A stretch of 18,232 nucleotides of DNA from positions 1 to 18,232 of the forward strand of contig JBBHKE010003398.1 in the NCBI GenBank assembly GCA_037447655.1, in the 5' to 3' direction. The stretch comes from Zygnema cylindricum (Eukaryota > Streptophyta > Zygnematophyceae > Zygnematales > Zygnemataceae). Numbering within the stretch: the first letter of the stretch is position 1; every line of letters begins with the position of its first letter. The notes beneath the pieces were generated by a model, which had not been told where the DNA came from, made no database searches, and saw only the letters and a list, made by a program, of their open reading frames with translations. Position numbers and translations under genes: made by a program. Positions 1 through 8,439 of the stretch are shown piece by piece.

Positions 1-43
1 AAAAAAAGTCGCGACCGAATTAGTGTTATTAAACTCTAATAAC
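1..43. mobile_element. Right end of a family-M2 inverted-repeat element, cut by the window edge
   Basis: The stretch from about 10 to 41 aligns with the inner right end of the M2 element at 12201-12767 (around 12719-12744): both run accgaatt, then a g-t-g/g-c-g plus ttat block, then actc-aata. The expected continuation to the terminal repeat resumes after the hAT-like insertion, at 585-604 (ctaattac, then a diverged gcggtg). This element was therefore present before the hAT-like element landed in its right terminal repeat. Its left part lies outside the window. Confidence 0.5.
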
Positions 44-584
44 TGGCGTTGTGTGTTGGGTCTAAAAATTTGCGATATAACCGATACCGATAGTTATCGG
101 TTATCGAACGGTGAGGGGTCCCTATATATCTCTCCGAGACCAACAAATTCCCTATCGGCGATAAGTGGAAGAAAACAGTACGCTATATAAAATAACTTTA
201 TAACATACTGTATTATATTTTGGTGGCAGGATAAATTAAAAAGCACGATGGTAACCCATCTGAGTCTGGGGGTACAAAAGGGGTGGCATGGCCAAAACTG
301 AAAAACTACAATAAAAAACAAATAGAGCGATGGGAACACATATAGCGCGGCATGCCACGTATGACAATTTGTTCCATACGTGGAATCAACCGTACAATTG
401 TAAACTTATCGCCGATAGTTATTGAACCGGTGTTATCGCAATAAAAAACCGATAATATGGGGTTTTATCAGTTTTTTATCGCAATAACACCGGCAATGAT
501 ATATCATACCAATATATCGATTATCTGGAGGCCAAAAAAAAGGCATATCGGTTATCGGCAAATGGCCACTGATACACAACACTA
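44..584 (-). mobile_element. hAT-like non-autonomous element, copy A (541 bp, reverse orientation)
   Basis: Terminal inverted repeats are TGGCGTTGTGTGTTGG at the left and the complement of TAGTGTTGTGTATCAG at the right (11 of 16 match). The element is flanked by ctaataac (36-43) and ctaattac (585-592), an 8-bp duplication with one mismatch. An 8-bp duplication and a TAGTGTTG-type terminus are typical of the hAT superfamily. There is no transposase coding. Subterminal regions are full of CCGATAAC/GTTATCGG words, and a long hairpin lies near the right end (427-493). Compared with copies C and L it is inverted: its left end carries the module with gagaccaacaaattcc and tatcggcgataag that those copies carry at the right. 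Confidence 0.8.
427..493. repeat. Hairpin inside hAT-like copy A
   Basis: The arms at 427-449 and 471-493 are 23 bp each and complementary at 21 positions. They begin ccggtgttatcgc and end gcaataacaccgg, and enclose a 21-bp loop. A related hairpin occurs in copy C at 9715-9771. Confidence 0.75.
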
Positions 585-604
585 CTAATTACAAAGGGCG
601 GTGC

Positions 605-830
605 TGTACACCCTGTATCGCTATTAGTGTTAATCAATTTTTCAAGACTGGAAATAACTTTTCTTTGTAAACTTATGGCCCGATTTTCAATTTGAAACCA
701 CGAATCAGAATATGTGAATCTTGCCTTCCAATCGTGACAATCATATCCACAATCCGACATGTGTGTGCGAAGAAAAGATGTTTGAAGTGGCGAAAAAAAA
801 AATAACACTAATAGCGATAACTGGTGTACA
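605..830. mobile_element. M2-family inverted-repeat element a (226 bp)
   Basis: The terminal inverted repeats, 605-632 and 803-830, are 28 bp long and match at 25 positions. Both read TGTACACC, three variable bases, then TATCGCTATTAGTGTTA. The interior is AT-rich and non-coding. The element abuts the right end of the interrupted M2 element at 1-43/585-604. I see no certain target-site duplication, so the superfamily is left open. Confidence 0.7.
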
Positions 831-1111
831 CTACGTGGCACGACTTAACAACATAGGCAAAATGGATAATCCCACCATTGATAACTCTTAACTTGAATTA
901 GATTATTCAACTCTAACAATGATGTTTAGAGTAACATGTCATATTGTTAATTTCATAAAAATTACAATTGAACGTCGAAATTTGTATGGGGAAATTTGTC
1001 CAATAGTTCAAAAGCTGGAACTACTCTAGAAATTGGTATTTGCGATTCTGTTTTATTCGCTAGTTAAATCACCACTTTTCGTACACGTGCTTCCGATTTA
1101 GAACGACCAAT
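831..1111. other. AT-rich spacer without a recognised feature
   Basis: No coding frame, inverted repeat or known motif is visible between the M2 element and the reverse transcriptase fragment. The end of this stretch may hold decayed upstream coding sequence of that fragment. Confidence 0.5.
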
Positions 1112-1609
1112 TTGAAGGTAGGGATTTTACCCTTCCACCGCAACCTTCGGATTAGTTCTCCAATTAGTGTGTTCGCAGCTTATGGCTACACCTTTTCCGA
1201 TTGTCTAAATATTTCCTTTTGTGAGGGCCTTTTACTCTTTAAGCAACAACCTGATGGTGATTTGGTCCCACTTTCATCTACAATTGGCACTCGTCAGGGC
1301 GATCCTCTTGGGGGCTTTTTGTTTGCCCTTGCTCATTACCGAGACCTCCGAGCTTCCGCAACCGCTTTCCCTTCTTGCCACTTCCCTTCATTTGCGGACG
1401 ATACACACATTATTGGTCCTTTGGACCAAGTTATACCGGCCTATAACTTTTTCAAGGATTGTTTGGCCGATTTTAATTATCTTATCCAACCCTCTAAGTG
1501 TGTTGTTTGGTCCCCTCGTGCTATTCCACCTCATTTCACTCCCCCTCTAGGTTTTCAAACTCATCCGAGAGGAATTCGTCTATGGGGTTTATTGAAAAGT
1601 AAGCTTTAA
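1112..1609 (+). pseudogene. Reverse transcriptase fragment, non-LTR type
   Basis: An open stretch of 165 codons ends in TAA at 1607-1609. The first codon is TTG, so there is no real start. The translation contains a palm motif B, GTRQGDPLGGFLFAL (about 1290-1335), and then the catalytic FADD box with D-D (about 1393-1404) followed by THIIGP. A motif-D-like CVVWSP and a GIRLWG segment follow, where relatives have a motif E-like turn. The GTRQGDPLG and FADD spelling and the spacing are those of non-LTR-type retroelements and differ from the copia YVDD downstream. The motif A aspartate region, fingers, thumb, endonuclease and any ORF1 are absent, so this is a roughly 0.5-kb relic. It stops just before copia-type leader sequence. 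Assignment to a specific clade would need a profile search. Confidence 0.75.
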
Positions 1610-2117
1610 TAAGTCTTAGGAATTTGAGTGTAGGACTTATAATATTTTTGGACCACCAACTATTCAATATTAGCTATATTTAGTGTGGATTTTTGAGTAT
1701 CTACTCAAATAGTTATCTTTGAGTAAATAAGTGTGTACTGCCGCCTATGAATGTAGACGTGATAAATATCTCACGGATATTTAGGGTGTAGATATCGTTA
1801 CTTGAGAATTCTGGTCCAAGTACTTAGATTTTTGTTAGTAGATTTTCAGGTGAACCGTGTACATACATTTTAGATGTTTTCTAGATCTTTTGAGAATTTA
1901 GTTCAATTAGGATTGATCAATTCAACACAAAATGTACATTCTACACAGAGTTAAGGAAATGAGAGCACTAAGTGCAGTTTAAGGTAATTTGTGTTCTATT
2001 GTCCTTGATTTACTTACGTTTGTCTGGTTGAAAGACCTCTTTCATTTGTAGTTACATATCTTACTGTTTTAAACTAGTCTCATAGGTATTCCTCTTTATG
2101 TTTGCTTCAGTTAATAT
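1610..2117 (+). mobile_element. Probable 5' LTR remnant and leader of the copia element
   Basis: This AT-rich non-coding stretch lies between the reverse transcriptase relic and the gag. Two segments resemble the region downstream of the copia polypurine tract: aggacttataatattttt (about 1633) versus aggacttagaatatttttt (about 5457), and gaaccgtgtacatacatttt (about 1852) versus aaaccgtgtaaatatattt (about 5886). The second is the kind of sequence found near the R/U5 part of plant copia LTRs. I could not fix the LTR borders and saw no clear methionine-tRNA primer-binding site, so the 5' end is degenerate or rearranged. Confidence 0.35.
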
Positions 2118-2579
2118 GTCGGATAATGGCTCAACCCAAACTGCAAGGGCTCCCATTGCCTTAGTGCTCCACCTGCTCCTCCAGTGACGAATATCCCAAC
2201 TTGTGCAAGTGTGACTCCTAGTGGGAGTGGATCACAGCTGAGGCTATGCCCATGACCTTCAACAGATTATGGGCCCACCGCCCAAATTGCCTATTTTTGA
2301 TAGATCGGACTACCAGTACTGGGAAGATATGTTGAGCTCATATTTTGAAGAGAGGGACTTATCATCCATTGTGGATGGGACTGCTAATGAGACTGCACCG
2401 GATTGGAGAAAGAAAAATCTTCATTGCCTAAACGTCTTGAAGCAGTCTATGACAAAAGAATTGGTAATGTCTTACCTTGAGGTGAAAAAGGCTTCTCAAA
2501 TCTGGTTTAGTGGACATGCTATGTATGTTCAGCTAGATGTCACTGTTCTGACTAATATAGCAACAAAAATCTTTGAATT
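2118..2579 (+). pseudogene. copia gag, N-terminal part
   Basis: An ATG at 2118 opens a short frame (MSDNGSTQTARAP...) that soon breaks and shifts. A clear frame runs from 2269, with LPIFDRSDYQYWEDMLSSYF near its start. A KLPxFD/Y..W entry into a gag domain is typical of UBN2-type plant copia gag proteins, which bind element RNA and build the particle. The frame is open to 2583 but coding homology stops at 2579, where a 276-bp insertion begins. Breaks before 2269 and this insertion make it non-functional. Confidence 0.7.
2558..2579. repeat. 22-bp direct repeat, left copy
   Basis: It is a perfect copy of 2856-2877 (starts tagcaacaaaaatc, ends tttgaatt). It encodes the gag residues ATKIFE and lies at the left edge of the 276-bp insertion. 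Confidence 0.9.
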
Positions 2580-2855
2580 GTGATTATTAGTGTTGTGTAT
2601 CGGTAAGGATTTGCCGATAACCAATATGGGCCTTTTTTCGGGTAACCGATAATCGATATATTGGTACGATATATGTTGGCGATATATGTATGGACCGTAC
2701 AGATAAATGTACGGTAAGTTCACTCAACTGTACGTGTTATTCCCCCGACGCGCCCTACTCACAACCCCTATCTACTGAGGTGCCTACCAATCAGATCATT
2801 TGTACAAGCCGAAAGTACAGTAGCCGGCATAAGATATGTACGACTTTAGTACGGC
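2580..2855 (+). mobile_element. Insertion in gag carrying a hAT-like left end (copy B)
   Basis: This 276-bp segment splits the gag and is flanked by a perfect 22-bp direct repeat. From 2588 it starts TAGTGTTGTGTATCGG, and 2588-2674 matches the left 87 bp of the 894-bp hAT-like element (10570-10656) at 81 of 87 positions. The rest aligns in blocks with about 10750-10880, for example ccgtacagataaatgtacgg and the block aaagtacagtag. No right hAT terminus is present. The segment is therefore a left-half hAT-like element with a duplication much longer than the 8 bp hAT transposition makes. Confidence 0.75.
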
Positions 2856-3316
2856 TAGCAACAAAAATCTTTGAATTTAGATATTCTGGAGGTAGTATGT
2901 CAAATCACTTTCATGCTATGAAAAGGTTGTTTCTCGAGAGTACTAGTGAAGGTGGTGACTTTTCACCACCTCAGCAGACTATGTTATTGATGAGAACTTT
3001 ACCTGATGAATATAAGGGAGCCATGTATAGGCTTAGAGCTCTTCCACAACGTCATTGGAACATAGCGTTAGCAATGCAATTTATTATGAGTGAAGAAGCT
3101 AACCAGATTTCACAAAGAGGTAATACTAAGTCTCTTCAAGCATTAGCAAATCAGTTTTCTTATTCTAAGATTGGCAGTGTGAGAAGTAGAGGTAGTGGTC
3201 CTAGAAGGCAACCTTTAATATGTTATTACTGTGATGAGAAAGGCCATGTTTTCAGGCTTTGCAATGCATATAAGCGAGCAAAAGCTACAAGAAATTCTCG
3301 CTCTGGTTCGGATTAG
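2856..3316 (+). pseudogene. copia gag, C-terminal part with zinc knuckle
   Basis: Coding resumes within the right copy of the 22-bp repeat (ATKIFEFRYSGG...) and ends in TAG at 3314-3316. It carries a C-x2-C-x4-H-x4-C zinc knuckle (CYYCDEKGHVFRLC, about 3221-3262), the nucleic-acid-binding box of retroelement gag proteins. In intact copia elements the frame continues into protease and integrase. Here it runs straight into RT sequence in another frame, so the protease, the integrase and the N-terminal part of RT have been lost in one deletion. Confidence 0.85.
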
Positions 3317-4041
3317 TGGCAAAGGGGTTCACACAGAAGGAGGGAATCGATTATGAGGAGACCTTTGCTCCGGTTGTTAGATTCCCCTCCGTCCGGATTT
3401 TACTTAGTCTCGCGGCAGCGGAAGACATGGAAGTGCACCAGATGGACATCAAAACTGCTTTCTTACACGGAGAATTGGAAGAAGAGATTTTCATGAGACA
3501 ACCGGAAGGATTTGTGGAGAAAGGAGAAGAAAGCAAGGTGTGTAGATTGATAAAGTCCCTTTATGGACTTAAGCAAGCTCCTCGCCAGTGGAACAAAAAA
3601 CTGGATGAGTTATTGACGAATTTGGGATATATCCGGATAAGTTCGGATCATTCGATCTACTTATTTGAGGATGAGGAAGGTATAATTTTCATTGCCATAT
3701 ATGTTGATGATCTGCTTGTGTTAAGTAAATCAATGGTGAAAATTAATAGATTGAAAAAGGATCTAAAGAGTAGATTTGAAATGAAAGATTTGGGGGAGGC
3801 AAAGTACATATTGGGAATTCAAATGGAGAGGGATAGAGAAAAGAAGATAATTAGACTAACTCAAAAGGAAGCAATTGGGAATATGCTTGAAAAATTTCAA
3901 ATGGAAAAAGCAAATAGCTGTATAACTCCAATGGACTTAAAGAAGGGAAACGAGAGAAGCTTAGAAGAGGGAGTCTTGATTTTGGATGATGAGCTAGTAC
4001 CTGAGGATAGCAAGTTCATGCAAACTATTCCGTACAGACAG
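3316..4041 (+). pseudogene. copia reverse transcriptase
   Basis: The first codon is GTG and belongs inside a polyprotein (VAKGFTQKEGIDYEETFAPV), not at a start. The order is typical of plant Ty1/copia RT: motif A with MDIKTAFLHG (catalytic D at 3445), SLYGLKQAPRQW, IYVDDLLVL with the YVDD box at 3699-3710, and FEMKDLGEAKYILG. In an active element it would copy element RNA into cDNA within the particle. The catalytic residues are intact and no stop occurs before the 32-bp duplication, so decay at this part is recent or slight. The frame starts at the deletion junction with gag and, after the duplication, runs out of frame to a stop at 4089. Confidence 0.9.
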
Positions 4042-4073
4042 GCAAGTTCATGCAAACTATTCCGTACAGACAG
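4010..4073. repeat. Perfect 32-bp tandem duplication in pol
   Basis: Positions 4010-4041 and 4042-4073 are identical (start gcaagttcatg, end cgtacagacag) and directly adjacent. Because 32 is not a multiple of three, the RT frame and the RNase H frame are separated. Without the second copy the two would be one continuous frame. Confidence 0.95.
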
Positions 4074-4727
4074 GTTGTCGGTAGTTTGATCTACTTTATG
4101 AACTGTACTCGTCCTGATATAGCTGCAGCTGTGGGAGTATTAAGTAGGAGTCTGAATGATCCTAGGAAAAAAGATTGGGAAGCGACCAAAAGGGTCATGC
4201 GGTATTTGGTAGGAACTAGAGATTTGTGGTTGCATCTGGGAGGGGATAATACTGACATCACAACTTGGAGTGATGCCAGTTATGGGGATGCTCCGATGAG
4301 GAGGTGTACTTCTGGGTATGTGTTGTATGTTGGGAATGGAGCTTCCTGTTGGAGCAGTAAGCAACAAAAGGTCATTGCTCAGTCCACCATGGAGGCTGAG
4401 TATATGGCCTCTTGTTCAGCTGTGAAAGAGTTAATGTGGGTGAAGTCTTTGCTTCAACAATTGGGATACATGAAGAATGGAGTACAAAAGATATTTTGTG
4501 ACAATCAAGCTGCGATTGCAATTGCGGCGAACCCTAAACATCATTTTAAAGCAAAACACATGGATATTCAATTGAGCTTTGTTAGGGAGAAAGTTGAGAA
4601 TAAAATTATTAGTTTGGAATATAGACCATATGGTGAGATGGTAGCAGATATGATGACTAAACCGGTCCCTTCTCCTAAATTGATATTTTGTAGGGAGAAG
4701 TGTGGACTGAAGCAAAAGATAAACTAG
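4042..4727 (+). pseudogene. copia connection region and RNase H
   Basis: The frame begins IPYRQVVGSLIYFMNCTRPD, the usual copia link between RT and RNase H, and ends in TAG at 4725-4727. The four RNase H acidic residues are visible: D of WSDASYGD (4272), E in the MEAEYMA box (about 4392-4400), D of CDNQAAI (4500) and D of VADMMTKPV (4647). The enzyme would remove the RNA strand of RNA-DNA hybrids and make the plus-strand primer. It is out of frame with RT because of the 32-bp duplication. Confidence 0.92.
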
Positions 4728-4740
4728 AAAATAAGGGGAG
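4728..4740 (+). promoter_or_regulatory. Polypurine tract of the copia element
   Basis: The sequence aaaataaggggag lies directly after the RNase H stop codon and directly before a TGTTG. This is the position and composition of the primer for plus-strand DNA synthesis in LTR retrotransposons. Confidence 0.75.
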
Positions 4741-5201
4741 TGTTGAAAAGAGAGGTATTTTGTAGTCTTTCTTGTGGATTTACTGCAGCCCTCATACTTG
4801 TCGCAGTCACTGAGAACCTGCAGACAGCCATGGCTGCCTGCTGCAGCTAAAGGAGACAGGCGGATCTTCCGGTACAGTTTTTTCTGCAAATCTTCCGGTA
4901 CAGTTTTTTCTGCAAAATATAACTGCCACTTGAAGGACTTGATCCAGTGACCTCTGCATGTTAACCGTACGGACAAGCCGAGCGCCTTATCCAGTAAGTC
5001 TTGAAGAAAATCGATAAAGGAATATGGTGCGATATTTATTTAATGCCATACCGCGCCGGACATTTCATTTAACTAATTACGGGACGATTTATGCATGGAA
5101 ACATACCGGTCCGCACGAAATCGGGACCGCACGAAATATACGTATTAACATTTAATTTTCGATGGACGAAATCAAATGTTTAGATCTGATCGAACGGCTC
5201 A
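4741..5201 (+). mobile_element. Start of the probable 3' LTR of the copia element
   Basis: TGTTGAAAAGAGAGG follows the polypurine tract, and copia LTRs usually open with TGTTG. The stretch is non-coding on the plus strand. It contains a perfect 26-bp tandem duplication (4864-4915) and a spaced repeat of ccgcacgaaat (5111-5121, 5127-5137). I could not match it to a full 5' LTR. Its end is unknown and may lie as far as about 5910, where an R/U5-like aaaccgtgtaaat occurs. Confidence 0.5.
4864..4915. repeat. Perfect 26-bp tandem duplication in the LTR
   Basis: Positions 4864-4889 and 4890-4915 are identical (start atcttccggtacag, end ttctgcaa) and adjacent. Confidence 0.95.
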
Positions 5202-5379
5202 CATTGGAGCCGGAATGCCGGAATAGCCGTTTGACGGTTTGCGGACCAGATGTCGGTGGATGACACGTGGCAACATATGGTTGGGTAGCGGATATCACGG
5301 GAGGAGCAACTACGGCTCCGGAACTGACACGCGTCAGCGGAACGGCCATGCCGTACTATGGCCGTACAAGAAGTACAGC
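5202..5379 (+). repeat. LTR-like diverged direct repeat, left copy
   Basis: It is collinear with 5918-6095 at an offset of 714-716 bp. Shared anchors are cattggagc (5202/5918), cacgtggc (5266/5980), ggctcc...tgaca.gcgtca (5314/6030) and ccatg.cgtac.atggccgta (5346/6062). The last 32 bp agree at 28 positions. It contains TGACACGTGGC (5263-5273), a G-box/ABRE-type core. The non-coding character and the position downstream of copia RNase H suggest LTR sequence. Confidence 0.7.
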
Positions 5380-5400
5380 GGTACCTGTACCTTCTTGTAC
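5364..5400. repeat. GTAC-rich hairpin
   Basis: The left arm GTACAAGAAGTACAG (5364-5378) pairs with CTGTACCTTCTTGTAC (5385-5400), with one bulged C and a 6-bp loop. Confidence 0.75.
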
Positions 5401-5917
5401 TTTACAGTCTTATGATTGGTCGAAGTACCTTAGTAGTAGGCTTAGAGAGGTAGCTTAGGACTTAGAATATTTTTTAGTTTTCCAGCCTCTCTCCCAGAGT
5501 GCAGTTGTATTTAAGGTCATCTTTGACCAGCCATAACTTAATGCTCGGGTGAGCAAATTCAGTGATTCTTTTTGCTGCGGACTCAGGGGAGTCCAATCTA
5601 CACAAGGGTGTAGTCGGTCAGAGTCTTTGCGAGCCAGGGTGGCACTTATTCAGTGGGAAAGTCAAATTGGGGAATATTGTCCAAAACACATATTCAAGCT
5701 TTGCATTCTGTGGTGGAACTGAGCACACAGAAGGTCTTCTCTTCACAGGGGTGATGGTGTATTGGGGTTCTAATTGTCAAGGGATCATTCATTTGGGTTT
5801 ATATCAACTTGGTGTCGACACTATCTAGATTAGCTTCTTTTGGATCTGCGAATTATGTGGGCAATGGAGCCCATAGAATTTCACAAACCGTGTAAATATA
5901 TTTGATCGCGTAGCCGT
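5401..5917 (+). other. Non-coding stretch between the two LTR-like copies
   Basis: No convincing coding frame is present. It holds an aggacttagaatatttttt segment resembling about 1633 and, near its end, aaaccgtgtaaatatattt (about 5886) resembling about 1852, both probable LTR material. The 88-codon open stretch at 5562-5828 shows no recognisable domain and I do not call it a gene. Confidence 0.4.
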
Positions 5918-6107
5918 CATTGGAGCTGCCACCTCGGAATGAACTTTTGGTGGATTTTACACATAGCGTCACGCGATGCCACGTGGCGCCACATTACTGG
6001 ACACTGGAGAAGATGGGAGGAGGAACCGTGGCTCCCGATTTGACAGGCGTCACCTTGAAAGCCATGTCGTACAATGGCCGTATAACAAGTACATCCGCCA
6101 TTGTAAT
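5918..6107 (+). repeat. LTR-like diverged direct repeat, right copy
   Basis: This is the second copy of the block at 5202-5379, again with cacgtggc (5980-5987). Homology ends at about 6095 (aagtaca). RNase H coding sequence starts about 15 bp later, so a rearrangement joined LTR-like sequence directly to the 3' part of a pol gene. Confidence 0.65.
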
Positions 6108-6465
6108 TATAAGCAGTTTAATTTATTTTATAAATTGTACCCGACCGGATATGGTTGCAACTGTAGGTGTCTTCACCAAGAGTCTAAATGAACCCAGCAA
6201 GAAAGTTTGAGAGGTGGCCAAAATGGTGATGAGGTATCTAGTGGGGACAAGGGAATTGTGGTTTCATTTGGGAGAGGAGCACGCTGACATCAGTACTTGG
6301 AGTGATGTCAGTTATCAAGATGTGCCATTAAGGTGGTGTAGGACTGGATATGTGTTGCAAGTTAGATTTAGTGCATGCTATTGGAGTAGCAAGCAACAAA
6401 AATTAGTTGCTCAGTCCACTATGGAGGTTGAGTACATGGAGGTTGTACAGTGGGGTAATTTATAG
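6108..6465 (+). pseudogene. Second copia RNase H fragment
   Basis: The translation SSLIYFINCTRPDMVATVGV, followed by MRYLVGTRELWFHLG, TWSDVSYQDVP and SSKQQKLVAQSTMEVEYM, parallels 4083-4420 of the first element. A single in-frame TGA interrupts it at 6208-6210; no frameshift is seen. The DASYGD box has changed to DVSYQD, keeping the aspartate. After MEVEYM homology stops, so the last two catalytic aspartates are missing. The sequence differs clearly from the first element and represents a separate, older copy. Confidence 0.85.
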
Positions 6466-6979
6466 AAATTCGCGCCTATCCGTACTAAGCTAGACCGTTT
6501 ATGTTGTTTTTATATACGAAGAACATTACACAGAATCTTGCCAATACTCTCCGAAAGGTCTGGGAGGTAACAATGACCGTTGTATATTCATTCACAGGGC
6601 ATTCGCTTCAATTCTTTATGTAGCTCAACCGCACAAAAAAAAGTCCCGACAGAATAGACTATTAACCTACGTGTCACGATGGACAACCAACAAAATTCTC
6701 AAATTTTGTAGATGATATGTGCCTTCCAAAATGCAACCGAAAATAGAAAATAAATCGCTAACGCTCATTGTCACGCTATTTCAAGCAACATCTTTTCGTG
6801 ACACTATTTCTAGCAACGTTTGTTTTCGTTAAAAAAGAACAAACCCTAAAAACCGAGCTGGTGTAGAAGACAAGGCGTTTGCAAGAGTAAAGAAATTGTG
6901 TGGTACGGTGACTAGGTGTGCACGTGCATGGTACGCAAATGAAGATTTGAAGTTAAAATTGGTTGGTGTGATTTTTTTT
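6466..6979. other. Spacer with a short imperfect tandem repeat
   Basis: No gene is seen. Two adjacent units of about 30 bp, 6769-6798 and 6799-6828, share a tgtcac/tgacac start, ctatttc, agcaac and a tttcg end. Confidence 0.5.
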
Positions 6980-7905
6980 TAATCGTAACCTACTTTGTGC
7001 CACTAAATTTAGATTAAGTGGTTTACAAGCGCGACATGATTGAACATCGTTTGAGGGTGGGGCTCCATGAGGCAAAAAGTGAGGTTGTTTATTGGAAAAC
7101 GTACATTTTCGTACTAAGTGGTACTGTTTTTTTCATTTTTTTTATAAAACATTTTGACAGGAGATTCAAGAAGATTCTCTTTAATTTTGGGCAACGATTT
7201 TGACCGTCCAATTTTGAGTTTTCGAAGTAAAAGCTCTTTCTACCCAGTGTTTAGACAGTGTCATCAACTATTCTCCAAGAGGACACTAGCCACACACTAA
7301 ACGTGTCTATTAGTACACTTGGAAAAATGTATATATAATCCACGGCGGACGAGCAACGATAACGTAACAATTGGCAATGGCCATATGCCTTCATACATAG
7401 TGGATTCAAATTCACCAAAAACAACGAAAAAATCTTTGCCAAAGAGTATCCTCTGATGCCACTTTTCCTTCGCGGAAAGAACTTTGTGTTTAAAACATAT
7501 TGCCACAATTTGTATAGTGATAAAGAACGCACATACAAAAGCTAAAATTTAATACGTTTTTATAAATCTTAACTTTCGTCCGTCCGTACAAGTACGTCGT
7601 TTAGATTTTGTATTTATTAAATCTTTTAAAATCCACGACCGTTTGAATAAGAACGTACGTGGTTTCAATCACAACAAAGCACGTAGACGATAGGTGCTTT
7701 GATGCCACAACCTGATGGATAGGTGAGATACAAATATTATTGTTAGTAAACATGTCTGTGCGATTACTGGAAACGCCAACTGGACGACGACCCTAAGGCC
7801 TCTATTTCATTAGGCGGTCCTACTAAACCTATGGACAAGTCTTCTGGCACGGTTTATTGGCGATGGTTTGCTTTACTGGTGGGGTCTACCATTATGTCGG
7901 GTCAG
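6980..7905 (+). repeat. Diverged long direct repeat, copy 1
   Basis: It aligns collinearly with about 8440-9290. Anchors are ggttgtttatt (7083/8535), acaattggcaatggcca versus acaattggcattggcca (7368/8797), tttcgtccgt (7574/8975), gattttgt (7603/9005), gcacgta followed by ccaga/cctgatgga (about 7679/9077) and gcgattactggaaacgcc versus acgattattggcaacgct (about 7760/9157). The copy is non-coding, and both copies have diverged by many substitutions and small indels. Confidence 0.65.
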
Positions 7906-8439
7906 TAAACAACCTCTCACCTGCATTGGCCCATTTTGGTTGGTACCACGTAGGTTAACATTCAGATTTTGAAAATCTAAAAATATTATTCAAACGGAAA
8001 GTGTGAACGTAATATTTGTACCACTCAAGGTTATTAATGATTCGTATAGAAAGTTTACCACCACGTTTTAATTTTGAAAATGGAAATCGAAATTTCGGAA
8101 CATGATGACAAAAAGGCGCAACAAACTTTGAAGGTAAGTGGATGTTACATAGAGCGTGAAAAGATACTTTCGGTGGACCTGCATCCAACGTGGCAGGAGG
8201 CACATAGTCTATACGATGTGTAAGCCTTTGATTGCGTGTTCGCCGTGAATATCCTTTTGCTTTTTCGCGCGTATCAATGGTACCTCTATTGTGAAGCGAC
8301 TGTGGTGTCCTCGCGAGGAGAATATCCTCACACTAGATGATTTGCTCGATTGCTCCACAGATCTGAAAAATCGATACGTTTGAACATGTTTCATCTAAAT
8401 GGTACGAAATTGTATGAAAACGTTTGGTGCCTAGTAAAT
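7906..8439. other. Spacer between the long direct repeats
   Basis: No coding frame is convincing. It contains one perfect 12-bp palindrome, TCCTCGCGAGGA (8308-8319). Confidence 0.4.

Noticed and set aside
4431-4976. Minus-strand open stretch of 181 codons
   Set aside because: It is the complement of copia RNase H and the LTR start. The plus frame has all the catalytic motifs; the minus translation has none.
4741-6107. One complete 3' LTR with exact borders
   Set aside because: Only the start is clear. No matching 5' LTR copy of useful length and no CA end with a target duplication could be identified.
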